Part shown: positions 1 to 12,816 of the stretch, piece after piece
How the letters are laid out: the number at the start of each line of letters is the position of its first letter
Numbering within the stretch: the stretch's first letter is position 1
Assembly (NCBI RefSeq): GCF_011397635.1
Contig: NC_064760.1
Location: 30,434,856 to 30,498,855, forward strand
DNA: 64,000 nucleotides
Reading direction: 5' to 3'
DNA from: Epinephelus fuscoguttatus
Lineage: Eukaryota; Chordata; Actinopteri; Perciformes; Serranidae
Made by a program: the position numbers and the translations under genes
Notes under the pieces: generated by a model
Database searches by the model: none
Seen by the model: only the letters and a program-made list of their open reading frames with translations
What the model was told of the DNA's origin: nothing

Positions 1-799
1 CAAAGAAAAAAAAAAAGTATGGTAAATTTTGGGATTTTAGATATCCAACTTATGTACAGGTCATGGCTCATTTAAAACAGGGTTCCCATTTTTCCTTTAT
101 GTCCAAATCCACCAACCATTTGCTCTCTACACCCCACTGATTAACATCTGAAGCAGTGTCGACCCCAATTTCAACCAGTGCCATGCTTGACCATCACTGC
201 GGAGCAAACTTCAGAGCAAACGGCATGTTGAATTCGGACATGTGGATACAACATCAAGTCTCTGACATAAAAATAGCCAAGGCATTCACACCATCACACA
301 AACCCATACTTCTCCATGCTGCATCCTGTGTGTGTGTCAGTAGGGATTAATACAACCTGCCTTCCTCAGTTGCCCAGACATTAATTTGGGATATGGTTCT
401 GGTTCTGCACAAAGCTATGCTACTGTTTCAGTACATTTCAGTAGATGATTAATCCTTTGCTGCAACACTTACTGGTGAAGAAGGACAAGAATTAACTGGT
501 AGCTAGTACAGACAATGGAAAACCAACTTCTTTGTCCACACGGATACAAAGATGAGTTCAAGGAAGGACTTCAAGAAATATTTATTTGATAAAATTCAAG
601 ACTTTCCAGGCTATTGGGAACCCCGTAAACACAACCAAACAAGGACTGGATGCAGGATGGTTAGATTTTTCCAGGTTAGGATTTGATCTCAATGATCCCT
701 TGTGCATGATGGCCATTTAACAAAAGAAAAAAAGAAAAAAGGGGGATTGGTGGGCATTGGAGGAAAATGTGTTTCCATGTACAGGAGGTACGTCATCTA
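1..799 (-). other. FAF2 3' UTR and downstream flank
   Basis: The segment lies just past the FAF2 stop codon on the minus strand and has no coding potential of its own. A minus-strand AATAAA (TTTATT on the plus strand at 581-586) is one possible polyadenylation signal. A longer 3' UTR could run out of the window. Confidence 0.5.
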
Positions 800-2518
800 T
801 TAATCGTCCGTAAGGTCCTGAACAAAAAGGACCTCGGAGCGGCTGAGTCCCGCCTCTTTCAATGTTGGAGGGTTGGGCTGCTCTTCAGTCGGAAGGCAGG
901 GCAAGACTCGGCGAGGGAAGTTTGTAATTATCTGGAACTTCTCTGGGCTTTCTTTCAAAGAGAAGAGGAAGTCGTATATTACCTGTTAAAGAAAAAAAAA
1001 TACCCAAGTGAATTGAGGGCAGTTGGATGAGCCTCCAGATACTTCGCTGTACACAGCACATCCTTTGACACTCGCAGCTTCTTATTTATTTGAACAAACT
1101 AGCCATTGTCAAATCTGAAAACAACTGGATAAATCAATCTGGGTCAATAAGGTGTGTACACAGGGTTTTGAACACAGTGATGCTCACCGTCAGAGACTGC
1201 CCAAAGAGGAATCGTCGCTCTACTCGAGTATCATTGGGCAGCTTAAACACTATTTTGACACTTTCTGGATCATCTGCAGGTGGCTCTGGGGGAAGACATT
1301 CTGACTTCCTCTCCTTCTCCTCTTCGAGTGTCTGGAATCAAAACAAAAATTGACAACATAAACCCAAAAAGAATTTTATGTTTTAATTATTTTTTAGAGA
1401 TGACTGTCTCTACTAATTTAATTCATTGGTTGTGGTCTCCATGTATAGATCGGTATGTACAACATCAACTTAACAGAAAGTAGGACTCACTCGTCGTCTC
1501 CGCTCCTCGGCAAGAGCACTCTGTCTGACCTTCTCTTCCTCTTGCCTCAGCTGCTCCTCCTCCTCCCTTTTCTTTCGATCCTTCTCCTGGTCAGCACGGA
1601 GGGAGGCCAGATAGGCCTCGTCCTGCTGCTGCCTTAGCACTTGGGTCTGGTTCCTCTCCTCCCTGAAACAAAAAATAAAATCTGTACTTGTAAACTCTGA
1701 AATGTTTCTGGTCTACTAGCAGAGTGTGGCATTAAACAGAGAAAGATTTGAAAACATTAGTGCTTTGACTGAGTTCATTTACATGCACTATGGTATGCTT
1801 GGGTTTTGGAGGTTCCCTTTGATGTAATCAATGCATCACAGGGAGGTATGATTCATAACAGCGATTTGTCTGCTTACAGATGTATTGTTTCGACACCAAA
1901 TCTGAAAGTAATTTTTTGCTAAAAATCAGATAACCGATCCCCACTGAGATTTGTGAAGCTAGATTTTAATCCTAACTGCAATGTTTATAATGAACCAAGT
2001 ATCAAAGTGAAATATATAAACAGGTCTGTCTTTTAAATTAAACATTAGCAATATGTCTTTACATGCTTTGGACTGTAACTGTCAAACTGAAATAAACTGA
2101 ATTGCTTGATCGCAGACACCAGGCTGTCACATTTTGAGCCTCAATCCTTATCTCAAAACCAACAGATATAACTTCCAGTCTTCTCCAATATAGATAAAGA
2201 TGAGATGTCTCATATCGAGCACTTTAGCGTGAATTTATTGACATTCAGTACCTTTCAAGGCGCTCTGACATCAGATGTGTTTGGTTGGCATCCATGATGA
2301 AGGTGAGCTGATTGATGAGGTCCTCTGGCTGAATGAGACCCTCGAGCCTGCCCACCACTGTCATCTTGCGGTCCTTCAGCATTATCATGGCCAAGAATGG
2401 GTAGGTGTTCTCTCGCAATGCCTGGGACACTGAAACACACCCAAATATTACACTGTCAAATCTCACCATTTCAAGAATGCTGCAACTATATTTTTATTAA
2501 TCTAATTTAGATTGTCAA

Positions 2519-2553
<35 letters not shown>

Positions 2554-5500
2554 AACAAACCATCCCACTTAGTCCTTGTGAGGGGTGTAACGGTTATGAA
2601 ACCAAGACCAAACTGCGCCACAAACATCCCGCCCCGATTGTCGCATATCTTTTTAATACAGGACATGCACATAATGAAGTGTGATATTTCATATATTTGT
2701 CATGATCACTGCAACCCATGTTACATAGTCACTGACAGCGCAGATATGAAGTGGTGGGTTAAATAATACATTTGCATACCTCTGTAGCCCTCAGGCTTGC
2801 TGGTTGAGCATGCCCAAAAGAGCATTCGTGTGTTGAGGAAGGTTACGACCTCTTCTGTACATAACGTGGAGCTAGGAAGTGACAGATCAGCAGCACAGAA
2901 CAAACCATTTACAAAGGGAACACCCTCTTCTGTGCACATGGATATACCAACACAGGTTATACATTAATAAACTAATATCAAACTAGAGCTAATGTGCCTT
3001 TATAACATATGGCAAACACCAACCAGACTGTATCTTCAGTAAAATAAATTCAAGCAACTGTATGACACAGCAACATGACAAAGCAACAACAGGTGCTGTG
3101 TAACAGCTGACACTAAGGTGAGTAAGGTAATAAGTACCATACCGGCAAAACTCGTCAGTGTCTTGATGATCCTCCCCATGAAGGTACACTAATAAGTAAC
3201 GGAGCTCCCGTTTGGCATCATTCAGTGCCTACATGTTTCAGAGTGAACAAAAGCAACGCAAAACATTGTAATTTCATCTTGTCCAGAACTGTGAGCAGAA
3301 CTGTATTTGAAATTGGGCATCTGTTCTCTGGTCTCACCTGGCTGTATGTTCCCTGGTAAAATACAGGATGCGACCGACCATACTTCTCCTCAAAACTATG
3401 AATGAAGGACACAACATCTCCAACAGGGTCTGTCACCCGACCACGAGGATCTGGCCTGATGAACCGCAGGGCAAACCTTGAAGAAAACAGAACATTGTGG
3501 TGATCAGTTACCTTCTTCTGTCCAGAAGCTCCAAGTTTAAATTAATGCGCTTGAATTACCTGAATATGTCCAGAAGTGTGTAATATGTAAATCTGAAAGG
3601 TAGCATTATCAAGTAGTAACTCCATCCTAGTAATCCCTGAAAAGAAGAACCATAGCACTACATTACATTTAAACAGTGGAAAATAGGTAGTAAACAAAAT
3701 TCCACTTCCGTTTTGTGACATTAAGATGCAATGAAAAATTACGGAATCACATAGAACAAAAGAAACCACTTAGATTAAACCCTACTTAAGGACTGGCTTA
3801 AAGGTATACTATGCAGGATTGTGGGTTACAGTTTGTAAACATGCTTGCCAGCGAAAGCTTAAGTAAAAGCAAACCCCAGATTCTCTTTTAACTTCACTAT
3901 ATTTGCATTTTGCCTTTTGTATGCCTGCTGCTTATAGTCTGGCACCTGGTTGCTACCTTTTTATGAAGCCCCAACCTTACCTGAGCGCTGTGGGGGTAAA
4001 CGCCCATAAATGTCCCAACCAAAAATACACCACCACACACTTCTAGTGGATTGTAAGAGATGAGTGGGAGAGATTTCTTCTGAGTCTATGCTTTGATTTT
4101 TAAGGAAAATCCTGCATAGTATACCTTTAAAGTCACACTAGAATTTGGCTGTGTGTCAGGCATTTGCAATAGTTTTACAGTATACTGTAAGAGAAATCTT
4201 GTATCTTGTTTTGTGCCGTAAATATAAATGACACCTATGCAGAAATCTGATCCCAAAACAAACATTAAGAGACATATGCAGACCTACCCTGGGTTGTGGC
4301 CTTGAGACGATGTAACTATATACTCTATGGTCTGCTGTATTGACCTGTAATGGTCTGGATGGTGGAGGGTTAAACACACTGGGCACTCCTTCCTGCTCAT
4401 TAAGTCTGTCTTGTACTGCAGCCTAAAACACATAGATTTCAGCCCATCATATTAGAGTCATAAAAAAAAAAGACGGTTTAATCAAAGCAAGCCAACACAG
4501 TTCACAGCAATTGTATAAGAATTAAAATATAAACAGAGCCATGACAATGGAATTGTAAATCATGTGAGACTTTTAAATTGTGTTTTCCCCCATGTGACTA
4601 ACCTCTATGTTCCAATTATGTTGCTCTAATGTTCGACGACATTGGTCCATTGACTCCAAACCAGTTAGATCCTGTTAAGACATAAAAAGAAAGTCAGTCT
4701 GAAGGCCTCATGTTGCTCAGGACAGCAGGTATGTACAGTCGGGACTTACTTCAGGGGCTTACAGGCTACCGGTTAGCTGTGGCAACTTCTTCATGTAAAA
4801 GTTGGCAAGAATCAACCAAAACTAAACTGGCACGGTTGTCAAAGACTTGAAATGAATTGATTAATGTAACTTAATACCTACTTTTCAGCTGGGCAGCTAA
4901 CTAAACTCAAAATTAACGTCAACATGCACAGAGAAAAATCGTTTACCCCAAGCAGGCTGACGTTTATGGTTAACGTTAGCTAGCTCTCCACCACATCAAC
5001 TAACGGAGAGCGTACCAATTATAGTCTAAATCAGCTAGCTTTAGAACAGGCTACTTATTGAACGAAGAGAAAATATGCATCACCCGTGTTTTCATAAAAA
5101 CAATGATTTATCTTAACGTAGCTAAAAACTGTTGTGTTGTGTTGTGTCGCTGAGAAACTTCAGTGACAGCTCGATCTTGCCTGCTGTGCTAATGTTAACT
5201 CAGCAACTGTTTAGTAGGGAGCGTCAGTGCACATCTTCCGTTAGCCAAGTTAACGTAAAGTCACAGAAATCACATTAAAAACGCTGCACGAGTGATGCTG
5301 GTTGACAAAGATGAATTTAGTGTATGTCTTTGAGTAAAACAAAACAAACGTTAGGCTGTTTCTGTCCACCCATGGCCCTTGAAGTCTACTAACTTGTTAG
5401 CTAGCTTAGCTAACGTTAGCTAGCTTTGCTAACGTTAGCTATGACTCAAGTTGACGGGTAACGTTCGAGGGCTGGGGGGTAAGTTGACTGTGCAAAAAGC

Positions 5501-5674
5501 GTTAAAACACGCCCGGTTCCGCCTAAATACAGCGAGCCGGTGTCAACGATAGCGTATTAACATGTGAGGTTTCAAATGGAGACGTGTTAGTGTGGAATTT
5601 AGGCTGTCTACCTGAAACTGAAGGAGTTTTTCAGTCTGCGCCTGAGATAATTCTGGCTCCTCTGGCGCCGCCAT
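800..5674 (-). CDS. faf2: FAF2 (UBXD8), UBX-domain adaptor of p97/VCP, 11 exons, 445 aa
   Basis: FAF2 is an ER and lipid-droplet hairpin protein that recruits the p97/VCP segregase to ubiquitinated ERAD clients and regulates lipid turnover. Exons read from the minus strand are 5674-5612, 4671-4603, 4422-4288, 3636-3560, 3476-3338, 3228-3143, 2871-2780, 2429-2252, 1662-1491, 1331-1188 and 982-800. Every junction keeps frame with GT/AG sites, and the total is 445 aa, equal to the human length I recall. Order of parts: N-terminal UBA (about residues 12-48, starting MAAPEEPELSQAQTEKLLQF), hydrophobic hairpin in exon 4 (about 90-112), UAS thioredoxin-like domain (about 130-280, with FWACSTSKPEGYR), charged coiled coil in exon 9 (about 281-345), and C-terminal UBX domain. 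The UBX domain carries the p97-binding loop FPRR in exon 11 and ends VLFVQDLTDD. No frameshift is seen. Confidence 0.97.
2529..2554. repeat. (CA)n microsatellite in FAF2 intron
   Basis: About 13 uninterrupted CA units in intron 7, preceded by a short CT run. Confidence 0.95.
3798..4130. mobile_element. MITE with 23-bp inverted ends and TTAA at both edges
   Basis: A 333-bp element in FAF2 intron 3. Its ends are perfect inverted copies, starting TTAAAGGTATACTATGCAGG and ending with the complement. If TTAA (3798-3801 and 4127-4130) is the target duplication, the inverted repeat proper is 19 bp. A TTAA target is the piggyBac signature, but TTAA is itself palindromic, so this assignment is tentative. 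No transposase is present. Confidence 0.7.
4968..5445. repeat. Cluster of AACGTTAGCTAGC-type motifs in FAF2 intron 1
   Basis: The word GTTAACGTTAGCTAGC occurs at about 4969-4985. Two closely spaced copies of the palindromic core GCTAACGTTAGC lie at 5401-5445, with partial copies in between (for example 5249-5256). Related words recur at 15680-15712 and 17872-17884 in the NEK intron. Function is unknown. Confidence 0.6.
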
Positions 5675-5760
5675 CTTACCTCGCCAATCATCTAGCAAGG
5701 CGTAACAACGTCAACTGTCTTTTCCTGATGCTGGCTGTGCTCTACTGACCTCTGCGGGCT
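5675..5760 (-). promoter_or_regulatory. Presumed FAF2 5' UTR / promoter
   Basis: The start codon at 5672-5674 sits in GCAAGATGGCGGC-like context directly upstream of exon 1, in a locally GC-rich stretch with no TATA box. This fits a TATA-less housekeeping promoter. The transcription start cannot be fixed from sequence alone. Confidence 0.4.
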
Positions 5761-6041
5761 GCTGCCGCCTAGCGGCCTGGAGGTGACCAGGAGCATCTCC
5801 ACAGCGGTCTACTGTAACTATGGTCCACTGTGTGTTAATGTGTTAACTGCAAGTAAAAAAACACTCCACAAAAAACGAAAATAAGTAAACTTACAGAAAT
5901 ATAAAAAATTCGCCAATACACAAATAAATTAAAAAACAAACAAAATGTTGAATGATATCTTAACCCATCAGTATCATAGCTTTTATGTATTCATTTAGTT
6001 ACTTATTTTATTTCCTTAGATTGGGATGCACTGGATGTTTT

Positions 6042-6077
<36 letters not shown>

Positions 6078-7710
6078 GGGGGGGGGTTATATTTTTATGT
6101 GTTCTGTGAAAAATCAAAAAATATTATCTTTTTGTATAACTGTCTACATATGCCTTACTCTCAATAAAAACATTGTTCAAAAAAACAAACAAACAAACAA
6201 ACAAACAAAAACAGGCTGAGGTGTGACTTCTTTTTTTTCTTTCTTTTTTCCCCCCTCCCCAAAGCTACAAATATTTTTCCTTGACCCCCCCCCCCCCCAC
6301 CATAAAATATACACACACAAGTAATGAACAGTCCCTAATTTACCAATAAATGAAAAGCATTCGTGAATATCTTCCTAATATTTACAAAAATTAAATTTGT
6401 GTATCAACAAGGCAGTTATGGATCTCAATTCTACGCTAACTGATTTGCATTTTACAAAAAATAGAGTTTTAAGACAAACTTTCTGAACAAAATCTCTCAG
6501 TACCACTTGGCCATTTTCGAGAGCACGTTAACACCTCTGGACAGTGTCATTTACACATTTCAACAAACCCACAGTCTATCAATGAAACTTTTAATTTATT
6601 TGTAAAATAATGTATTTAGAGATATTTAATGAGTGGATTTCTTTCTGTGTATTTGCAGACATATATCAAATGTTTTCGTGAGTTTACAAATGTATTTACA
6701 GATATATACAAATAATTTTGAGACAAATCTATATCCATGCACCATTGCTTCAGATTGGTGAAATCTGTATCAGGGGATATTTATAGTCTGTCAAAAATGA
6801 AAGTGACACACCCATCTTCTCTTTGACCTCGATGTTCATGAGTCATACATGTCAAATTCCAAAGAATGTTGCTGTTAGCTATAGAAATGTTGTACATTAT
6901 GAAAATATATAAAACAGTGCAAACTAGCAATTTGAGGACATGACCTTTGACTTTAATAAAAGGCATACCTTTCTATTTTATGACAAGCCTAACATTTTTG
7001 GATAAACCATAAGCGATAATGAAAATAATCATGTTTGCAGCAGCTCCTCAGTAACAAATTATTTTGTAATGATTGTTACTTTCTTTGGTAAATGGTATTT
7101 GTTGTCAGATGTTTTTCATATTATTGTTGTTTTGTGTTTGGGAGTAAGTAGCTCCATGTGATTAAATAACACAATCAATGTGACTGAAATCAGTTACAAT
7201 TACTGAGCATAAAATGTGCAATTAAATCACACTACTGGTAAAAATGTTGGTGATTACAAAGGGGTTACATCCAAATTAGGCCGTGCAGGAATGCCTTCTT
7301 TTGACATAGTCTTATTTTTGGCAATTTTTCAGCTTTATTGCCCAATTTAAAACATTTGTTAGAAAAGAACAAGAGTAACAAAATGTAATAAGGTACATTA
7401 CTGTGATGAAGTAACTGACTGTTGCTTATTACATTTTTTACCTGCAGTGTGTAGCCTGTTACATTTCACAAGTAACCTACTCAACACTGCCCGCAATAAA
7501 GACTTAACGTTATTTTTGATATTTCCACCTGCGGAAATATGAGTTTTATTTTTGGAAATGAATAAAAACTGCACATCAGTGAAAGGGCAACACCTCCCTT
7601 TCTGAAACAATTAGAACAGAGTTTTTGGGAGTGAGGCCGACACTTCTTCTATCACATCTCTCTCTGTCACTCTGTAATGCATACACAAACAAAGCTCACA
7701 CGTTTTGAAC
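5761..7710. other. Intergenic between FAF2 and PIN4; low-complexity runs only
   Basis: A GT microsatellite followed by a G run lies at 6045-6086, an AAAC run at about 6177-6208, and a C run at about 6285-6298. The rest is AT-rich. I see no coding exon or bounded mobile element here. Confidence 0.6.
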
Positions 7711-7728
7711 TACTTGAGTGAAAATGTA

Positions 7729-7769
7729 TTTATTTGGCCATTTGTGGTTTGACTTCCACAAACTTTATT
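7729..7769 (-). terminator. Candidate PIN4 polyadenylation signals
   Basis: Two minus-strand AATAAA words (TTTATT at 7729-7734 and 7764-7769) lie 230-275 bp past the PIN4 stop codon. This is a plausible 3' UTR end. Confidence 0.5.
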
Positions 7770-8002
7770 AAACTGAAAAAGAAAATCCAGTGAATTGTTT
7801 GAATGTAAAAGTTAAGTTTGTAAGAATATTCCCACAGGCTGAATGGTCAGTAAGGTAGTGTACATTCGGCAAAGACAAAGCTGACACACGAGGGTCATTT
7901 AATTTTCTTACTCTTAAACATTCTGTAAAATAAAAAGCAAACATCGATTAGAAAATAATCAGATTTTCAACATAGCACACTGCAGAATTTGTACGCCCAT
8001 CG

Positions 8003-11000
8003 TCACTTCTTCCCCTCTACCATAATGATGTGGTACCCAAACTTGGTCTTGACAGGGGGGTCTGTGTAGACCGGTTTATCCATGGAGCTGACAGGTAGGG
8101 CAAATGCTGCATCCTGGAAAGGTCCAACCATGGATCCTCGTGTCATCCATCCCAGATCACCCTGACATGACACAAGAAGACACATTGTATGCACCTGATA
8201 GGGATCCAAAGCCAGGACAAAGGTGGGTGTATATGAGCAACAAAGACAAAAAGTTCATTGTACTGAAAATAGAAACTGTGAAGCTTTGAAGGCAGCGAGC
8301 AATACAAGAACCTGGAGTATTTATTTTTATAGCTTCAGTTATCAGACATAATTAGGTCACAGATAAGGATGTGAGATCAGTGCTTTGTTGCAAGTAATGA
8401 CTCCAGCGAGTCAAATATTTACACGGTGTCCCTGAGTAACAGCCTCATCCCCACTGACACCTCCCAGTATCTGAGAGTACACCAGTGTAGGTGTGGTGCT
8501 GGCATGCAGTTATGAATAAGCAGGGGATGTACATAGTTGGTGAAATATAGCACATATGCTCAGCCAACTTTCTGAAATGAGTAAAAGGGAAGTAAAACAC
8601 TATTTTTCATCAGGCTGGAATTCATTAACCATTAAGACTCATTATGAGTTTTAGGCCTGTTCATTATATTGTTTATTGTACATCATCTAATCTATTTGTC
8701 ACCATGAGTTAGGATATATACAGTGGGGGTGGGGGAAGTAAATCGATACAGCATAGTGTCGCACTATTTTTGTGTTGCAATATCACATCGATACATGGAC
8801 TCCAAGTATAGATGTTTTTATCATGGAAATTATTGATATTAAAAATACAAATTAAACTTTTGTTAGCCTGCTAGAATAATAATTAAACCTTCTTTCTGCA
8901 CACTAGATACAATTTGCTGCTATAAAAATTACTAAAGTGAGATAAGCAGACTGAAAACTTTATCTTATCAGAAAAAAATCGACATTGATAAAGTTTTCTT
9001 TTGGGGACAATGTGAACAGTTGCAATACTCAGTATATCGAAGCACATTTAAAACGCAATAATATTGTATCGTGACTTAAGTAAGTTTGTGATAAAATGTT
9101 ATTGCAAGGCCTTTATTGATTCCCACCGCCAATTTTCTGTCTTGAAAAGTATCCTTCAAAAAAGTCAGTGCTTTAATTTTAATGCAGCTTTTCCCTATCC
9201 AGAATGAAGACATAATTACAGGATTTGCTGCCATAAAGAGACCCTATTTATATGACCGTATATGTACAAATATTATTGTGTTCTTTGGATTTTTCCAGTT
9301 AAACTGACTTTGCAACAATGACATTATCCACACCGCATACCATGGGATATGACAAATACTGACTTAGTAACGTAGTTGTGACAAATGTTTAATTTCTACA
9401 TGAGTCATGATAAACAAGAGCCAAAAAAAAAAGCTGCACAACAGATTTGAGTGCGTGTTCTTACTCCTTGTCTCGCTTTGTCTTCACTGTATTGTGACGC
9501 TACTTCACTGAAACGGACTCCAGCCTTCAGTTTCTCCATTGCCTCCATGCATTTTCCATGTTTTTCACAGAGGATGTGTCGAACCTGGGGGAGAGCACAG
9601 ATCATAAAAGGCACTGTTAGACTTAAAGGAATAAATTGTGATTAAAATTCAACCTTGAACAACTTAAAATCACTGTAGACACTGTGCTTAGTAAACATAA
9701 ACAGAGCATCCCAGTGGTAGATTGTGTATACAGCTTATGATGTATGTCACAAAGTTCCTAAACTTCTCCAAAGCTCATGTTTATGCAGCCAAATCGTATT
9801 TTCCCAGCAATAGCCTTGAGATAAAACAAGACGCTTGAGGTATTTTCTGAGAATTAACTGCAGCTCTGAAAGTTACAAAGTGCTTTACGTCAATAATCAA
9901 AATAGACTAGATATGAAAAAGACAACTTTTAAAAGAACTGATAAAAACAATTTAGTGTATAAAAACAGAGGAAATAAAAGACAGTCTAAATGAACTTAAA
10001 CTCAAGTATAATTAGGAAAGGCTCTCTGATAAAAGTATGTTTTAAAAAGGGATTTGGAAGAGATCACTGACTCGGCCAACCTAATTTCCTCGGGCAGACT
10101 GTTCCAGAGCCTCAGGGCCCTGACAGCAAACGCTCTGTCATATTTCCTTTTCAGCCGAGCCTCTGGAACAGAGAAACGACCGAACATCTGCCTGAGGACC
10201 GCAAAGTACGGCACTGAGAGGTCAGAGATACAGCTGGTAGATAGACCATGAAGAGCTTTAAAAGTAGTCAGTAAAACCTTACTAAAACATACTGTAAGGC
10301 AGTGTTAAGAGGCTAAAGCTGGAGTGATGTGATCATGTCTTTTGGTTCTGGGTAAAAGCCTGGCAGCTGAATTCTATACAGTCTGGAGTCGATTCATAAA
10401 TTTTTGATTCAGGCAAGCCAAGACACTGTTGCACTGTTGTATTTTGAAGACTATAAACATATGATTGCACAAGCTTTGTGACATGGTGATTAAAACTGAA
10501 ATTACTGTCAAACCCGACTCCAAGAAAGAAAGTGACTGTGAAAATATCTGCTGACAAAGATGGAAAATATCTAATATTAAATAATTTCAAAGGTGCAACA
10601 GATTGTCTCTTGACTTTTTTAGATTACAGAAATTAGTACATGGTTCTTTGATTTACCTCCTATTCTACTTTTTAATCAGGCATGCCCAAGTGCAAAATCT
10701 GGTCCCCACTCGAAAGAAAAAACTTAACATTTGAGGTATCGTTTCCTCCCAGCCAGCTCATCCAAAAATGGCTTTGAGGTGGGAGGAAAAAAAAATCCCT
10801 TGTTGTGTCACATTTGACTTTTGCAGTGCAGCTAAGTGTAATAAATGTTACCTTCACAGCAGTGCCTCCCTTTGGTGCTTTCTCTTTCTTGTCAGCGTCT
10901 GTACTTCCTGAGGCTGCTCCTACACAGTTGCGAGATTAAACACCAATGAAAGACCGTCACATACAACAACACTGTCGCAAACGATATGACAGTGTTAAAT

Positions 11001-11169
11001 CTTGTGAACCACATAACATGGATAGCTAGTGTACTTTAGTTCTTTGCCACCAGCTAGCTAGTTTATGTGGCTGACTTTAAGCTAACAGTTCATATCACGT
11101 CGTTAACAACAGATAGCTGATGGACCACTGACCTTTACCACCCTTACCACCTTTCCCTTTAGGTGGCAT
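8003..11169 (-). CDS. pin4: PIN4 / parvulin-14 peptidyl-prolyl isomerase, 4 exons, 127 aa
   Basis: PIN4 is a small parvulin-type prolyl isomerase linked to ribosome biogenesis and chromatin binding. Exons on the minus strand are 11169-11133, 10919-10852, 9584-9465 and 8161-8003, all with GT/AG sites and consistent phases. The product is 127 aa, against 131 aa recalled for human. The N-terminus is a Lys/Gly-rich basic tail ([13 protein letters not shown]), followed by a short linker ending GGTAVK. The parvulin domain runs from about residue 36 to the end, with [43 protein letters not shown] and the terminal [14 protein letters not shown]. The start in exon 1 is the only in-frame ATG that gives the conserved basic tail. 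The gene is convergent with nothing and lies head-to-tail behind FAF2. Introns hold repeat debris described separately. Confidence 0.97.
8724..9135. repeat. Interspersed repeat rich in ATCGATA words, PIN4 intron 3
   Basis: The edges are roughly inverted: GTGGGGGAAGTAAATCGATA on the left, and GATTCCCACC with a GC-rich end on the right. The body has several ATCGATA/ATATCG words, as in a hAT-type repeat common in fish. The exact ends and target duplication are not clear. Confidence 0.45.
10002..10590 (-). pseudogene. LINE ORF2 C-terminal fragment (frameshifted) in PIN4 intron 2
   Basis: Minus-strand reading frames give LINE reverse-transcriptase tail motifs. The first is [20 protein letters not shown] (about 10530-10450), typical of the region after the catalytic domain. 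The second, in another frame, is [20 protein letters not shown] (about 10130-10070), the usual C-terminal block of fish jockey/L2-like LINEs. The frame change and missing 5' part show it is dead. A sister fragment lies at 56860-57300. Confidence 0.75.
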
Positions 11170-11170
11170 T

Positions 11171-11415
11171 TTAGATTAATGTTTGCTAAAATTTAAGAAA
11201 TTACGAAAAAACACAGCCTGTAATAGCACGCGCTCATGCTATGTTGTGATAGACCTGCGCAGAAACCTGCGCCGGCTGACAGCGCAAGTGTTTCTTCTTC
11301 TTCGGCTACTTTTTGGTAGACTGCAGCCTCTCAATGGACACACCGCCACCCAGTGTCATATATCAGAGCGTGCAGTCTCAGATAATACAGCCATACTGCA
11401 ATTCATACAGTGATA
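11171..11415. other. PIN4 upstream region
   Basis: The stretch just upstream of the PIN4 start contains GC-rich words around 11225-11290 (GCGCAGAAACCTGCGCCGGC), probably the PIN4 promoter. No other gene is seen. Confidence 0.35.
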
Positions 11416-11423
11416 GAGCTGCA

Positions 11424-12376
11424 GGGTTCAACGCTAAGGTTTTTTTTCACTTGCCCGGTCGGGCAAGTTGGTCAGAGATCTACTTGCCCGAAGTCAGTTT
11501 TTACTTGCCCTATAAAAATTGTTTAATTTAAGCGGCTATCAATTAACAAAGACTGCAGTTATTTTTATGTTATGTAATCTTTATTCACACTGTATTTATT
11601 AATTAAAACAACATATGTTATGTATTGTAGCTTAATTCCTACACAAATATGACAGTGTCAGGGCTTAAAGTGAAAAATTTGTCAGTCGTTCTCTGTCTCT
11701 GTCCAGTTCTGCTGTATTAACACCGGGTTTAATATATTTTGCTTCCATCTCTCTGCCCTGCTCTACTGTACTTCAATGCTACTTAGCTCTCTCTCTACTC
11801 TACCAGTAGACTACCACATCCACCTGTTGCACAAAACGCACACAGCAGTGTTTCCCCTAGGATGGAGCTGTAGCAGCGGAGGTGAAGCACACGCATGAAA
11901 AATAATTTTCACATGCGTGAAACTTTTTTGTATGCTTGCAAAGCACAGCCTGCTGGGATGTTTCTATGTATCTACTGGCACCAGAAGGGCTCTTTAGGAC
12001 TAAGTACATACAGTACATTTGTGCACAGTAATGAGCAGGTGAAATGTCTGTCTAGCTTACATATGAGGTGTCTCAAGATTTAGGAACATACAATTTTATT
12101 GAATATAATAAAGTAAAAAGTCACTTGACATGCTGTTTTGTGCTATGACCTATTTAAGTGTTGGAAGTTGTTATTTACGTGACAACGCCTGAACGCAACA
12201 CAAGCTCAGCATGAGTGCCGCGCTACTGTGCGAGCAGCGTGTTTGTCTGTGCGTAACAGCAGTCTGTTGGTTATTTACACACTGTCCATTTCAATAACTT
12301 TGTCAGCTGACAAACTGCACCGGGCTCGGGGTCAGGTTTGGTCAGGAAAATGCGTCTCGAGCCGCTCTAGCGTGAT

Positions 12377-12426
<50 letters not shown>

Positions 12427-12816
12427 TGTGTGTGGCGGAACTCCGCCGTGCGCGATATAGAGAGCAGAGGAGAATTGTTAACGCGTGACCATGTAGAGAC
12501 AGAAATGACATGATGACATAACACCATAAATAGTATATTGTTATGTTATTATATGAAGCGTCCGTCGCGCAAAATAATATCAGTGGGGGCTGTGGGCAGG
12601 ACATTGTTACACAGCTGTGCCTGTGACTTCAGGCAGAGAGACCGCTGCATCAGAGCAGAACAACACGTTTTAAAATACATTTATTTTATCAATTAATTAT
12701 TAACTTTTACTATTTTTAGCAACTTGCCTGATTGGGCAAGTGAGTTGTTAGTTTACATGCCCGACCGTGAGTTTTACTTGCCCCGGGCAATCGGGCAATC
12801 CTTATTGTTGAGCCCT
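11424..12816. mobile_element. hAT-like non-autonomous transposon with 8-bp target duplication
   Basis: An exact direct repeat GAGCTGCA flanks the element at 11416-11423 and 12817-12824, giving a 1393-bp insert. The ends are inverted: GGGTTCAACGCTAAGG on the left against the complement of CTTATTGTTGAGCCCT on the right. Each end is followed by subterminal clusters of TTGCCC / GGGCAAGT words (11450-11512 and 12724-12802). An 8-bp duplication is diagnostic of the hAT superfamily. No transposase ORF is visible; the interior holds a GT microsatellite. Confidence 0.85.
12381..12434. repeat. (TG)n microsatellite inside the hAT-like element
   Basis: About 26 TG units with one interruption (TTTG) near 12423. 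Confidence 0.95.
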
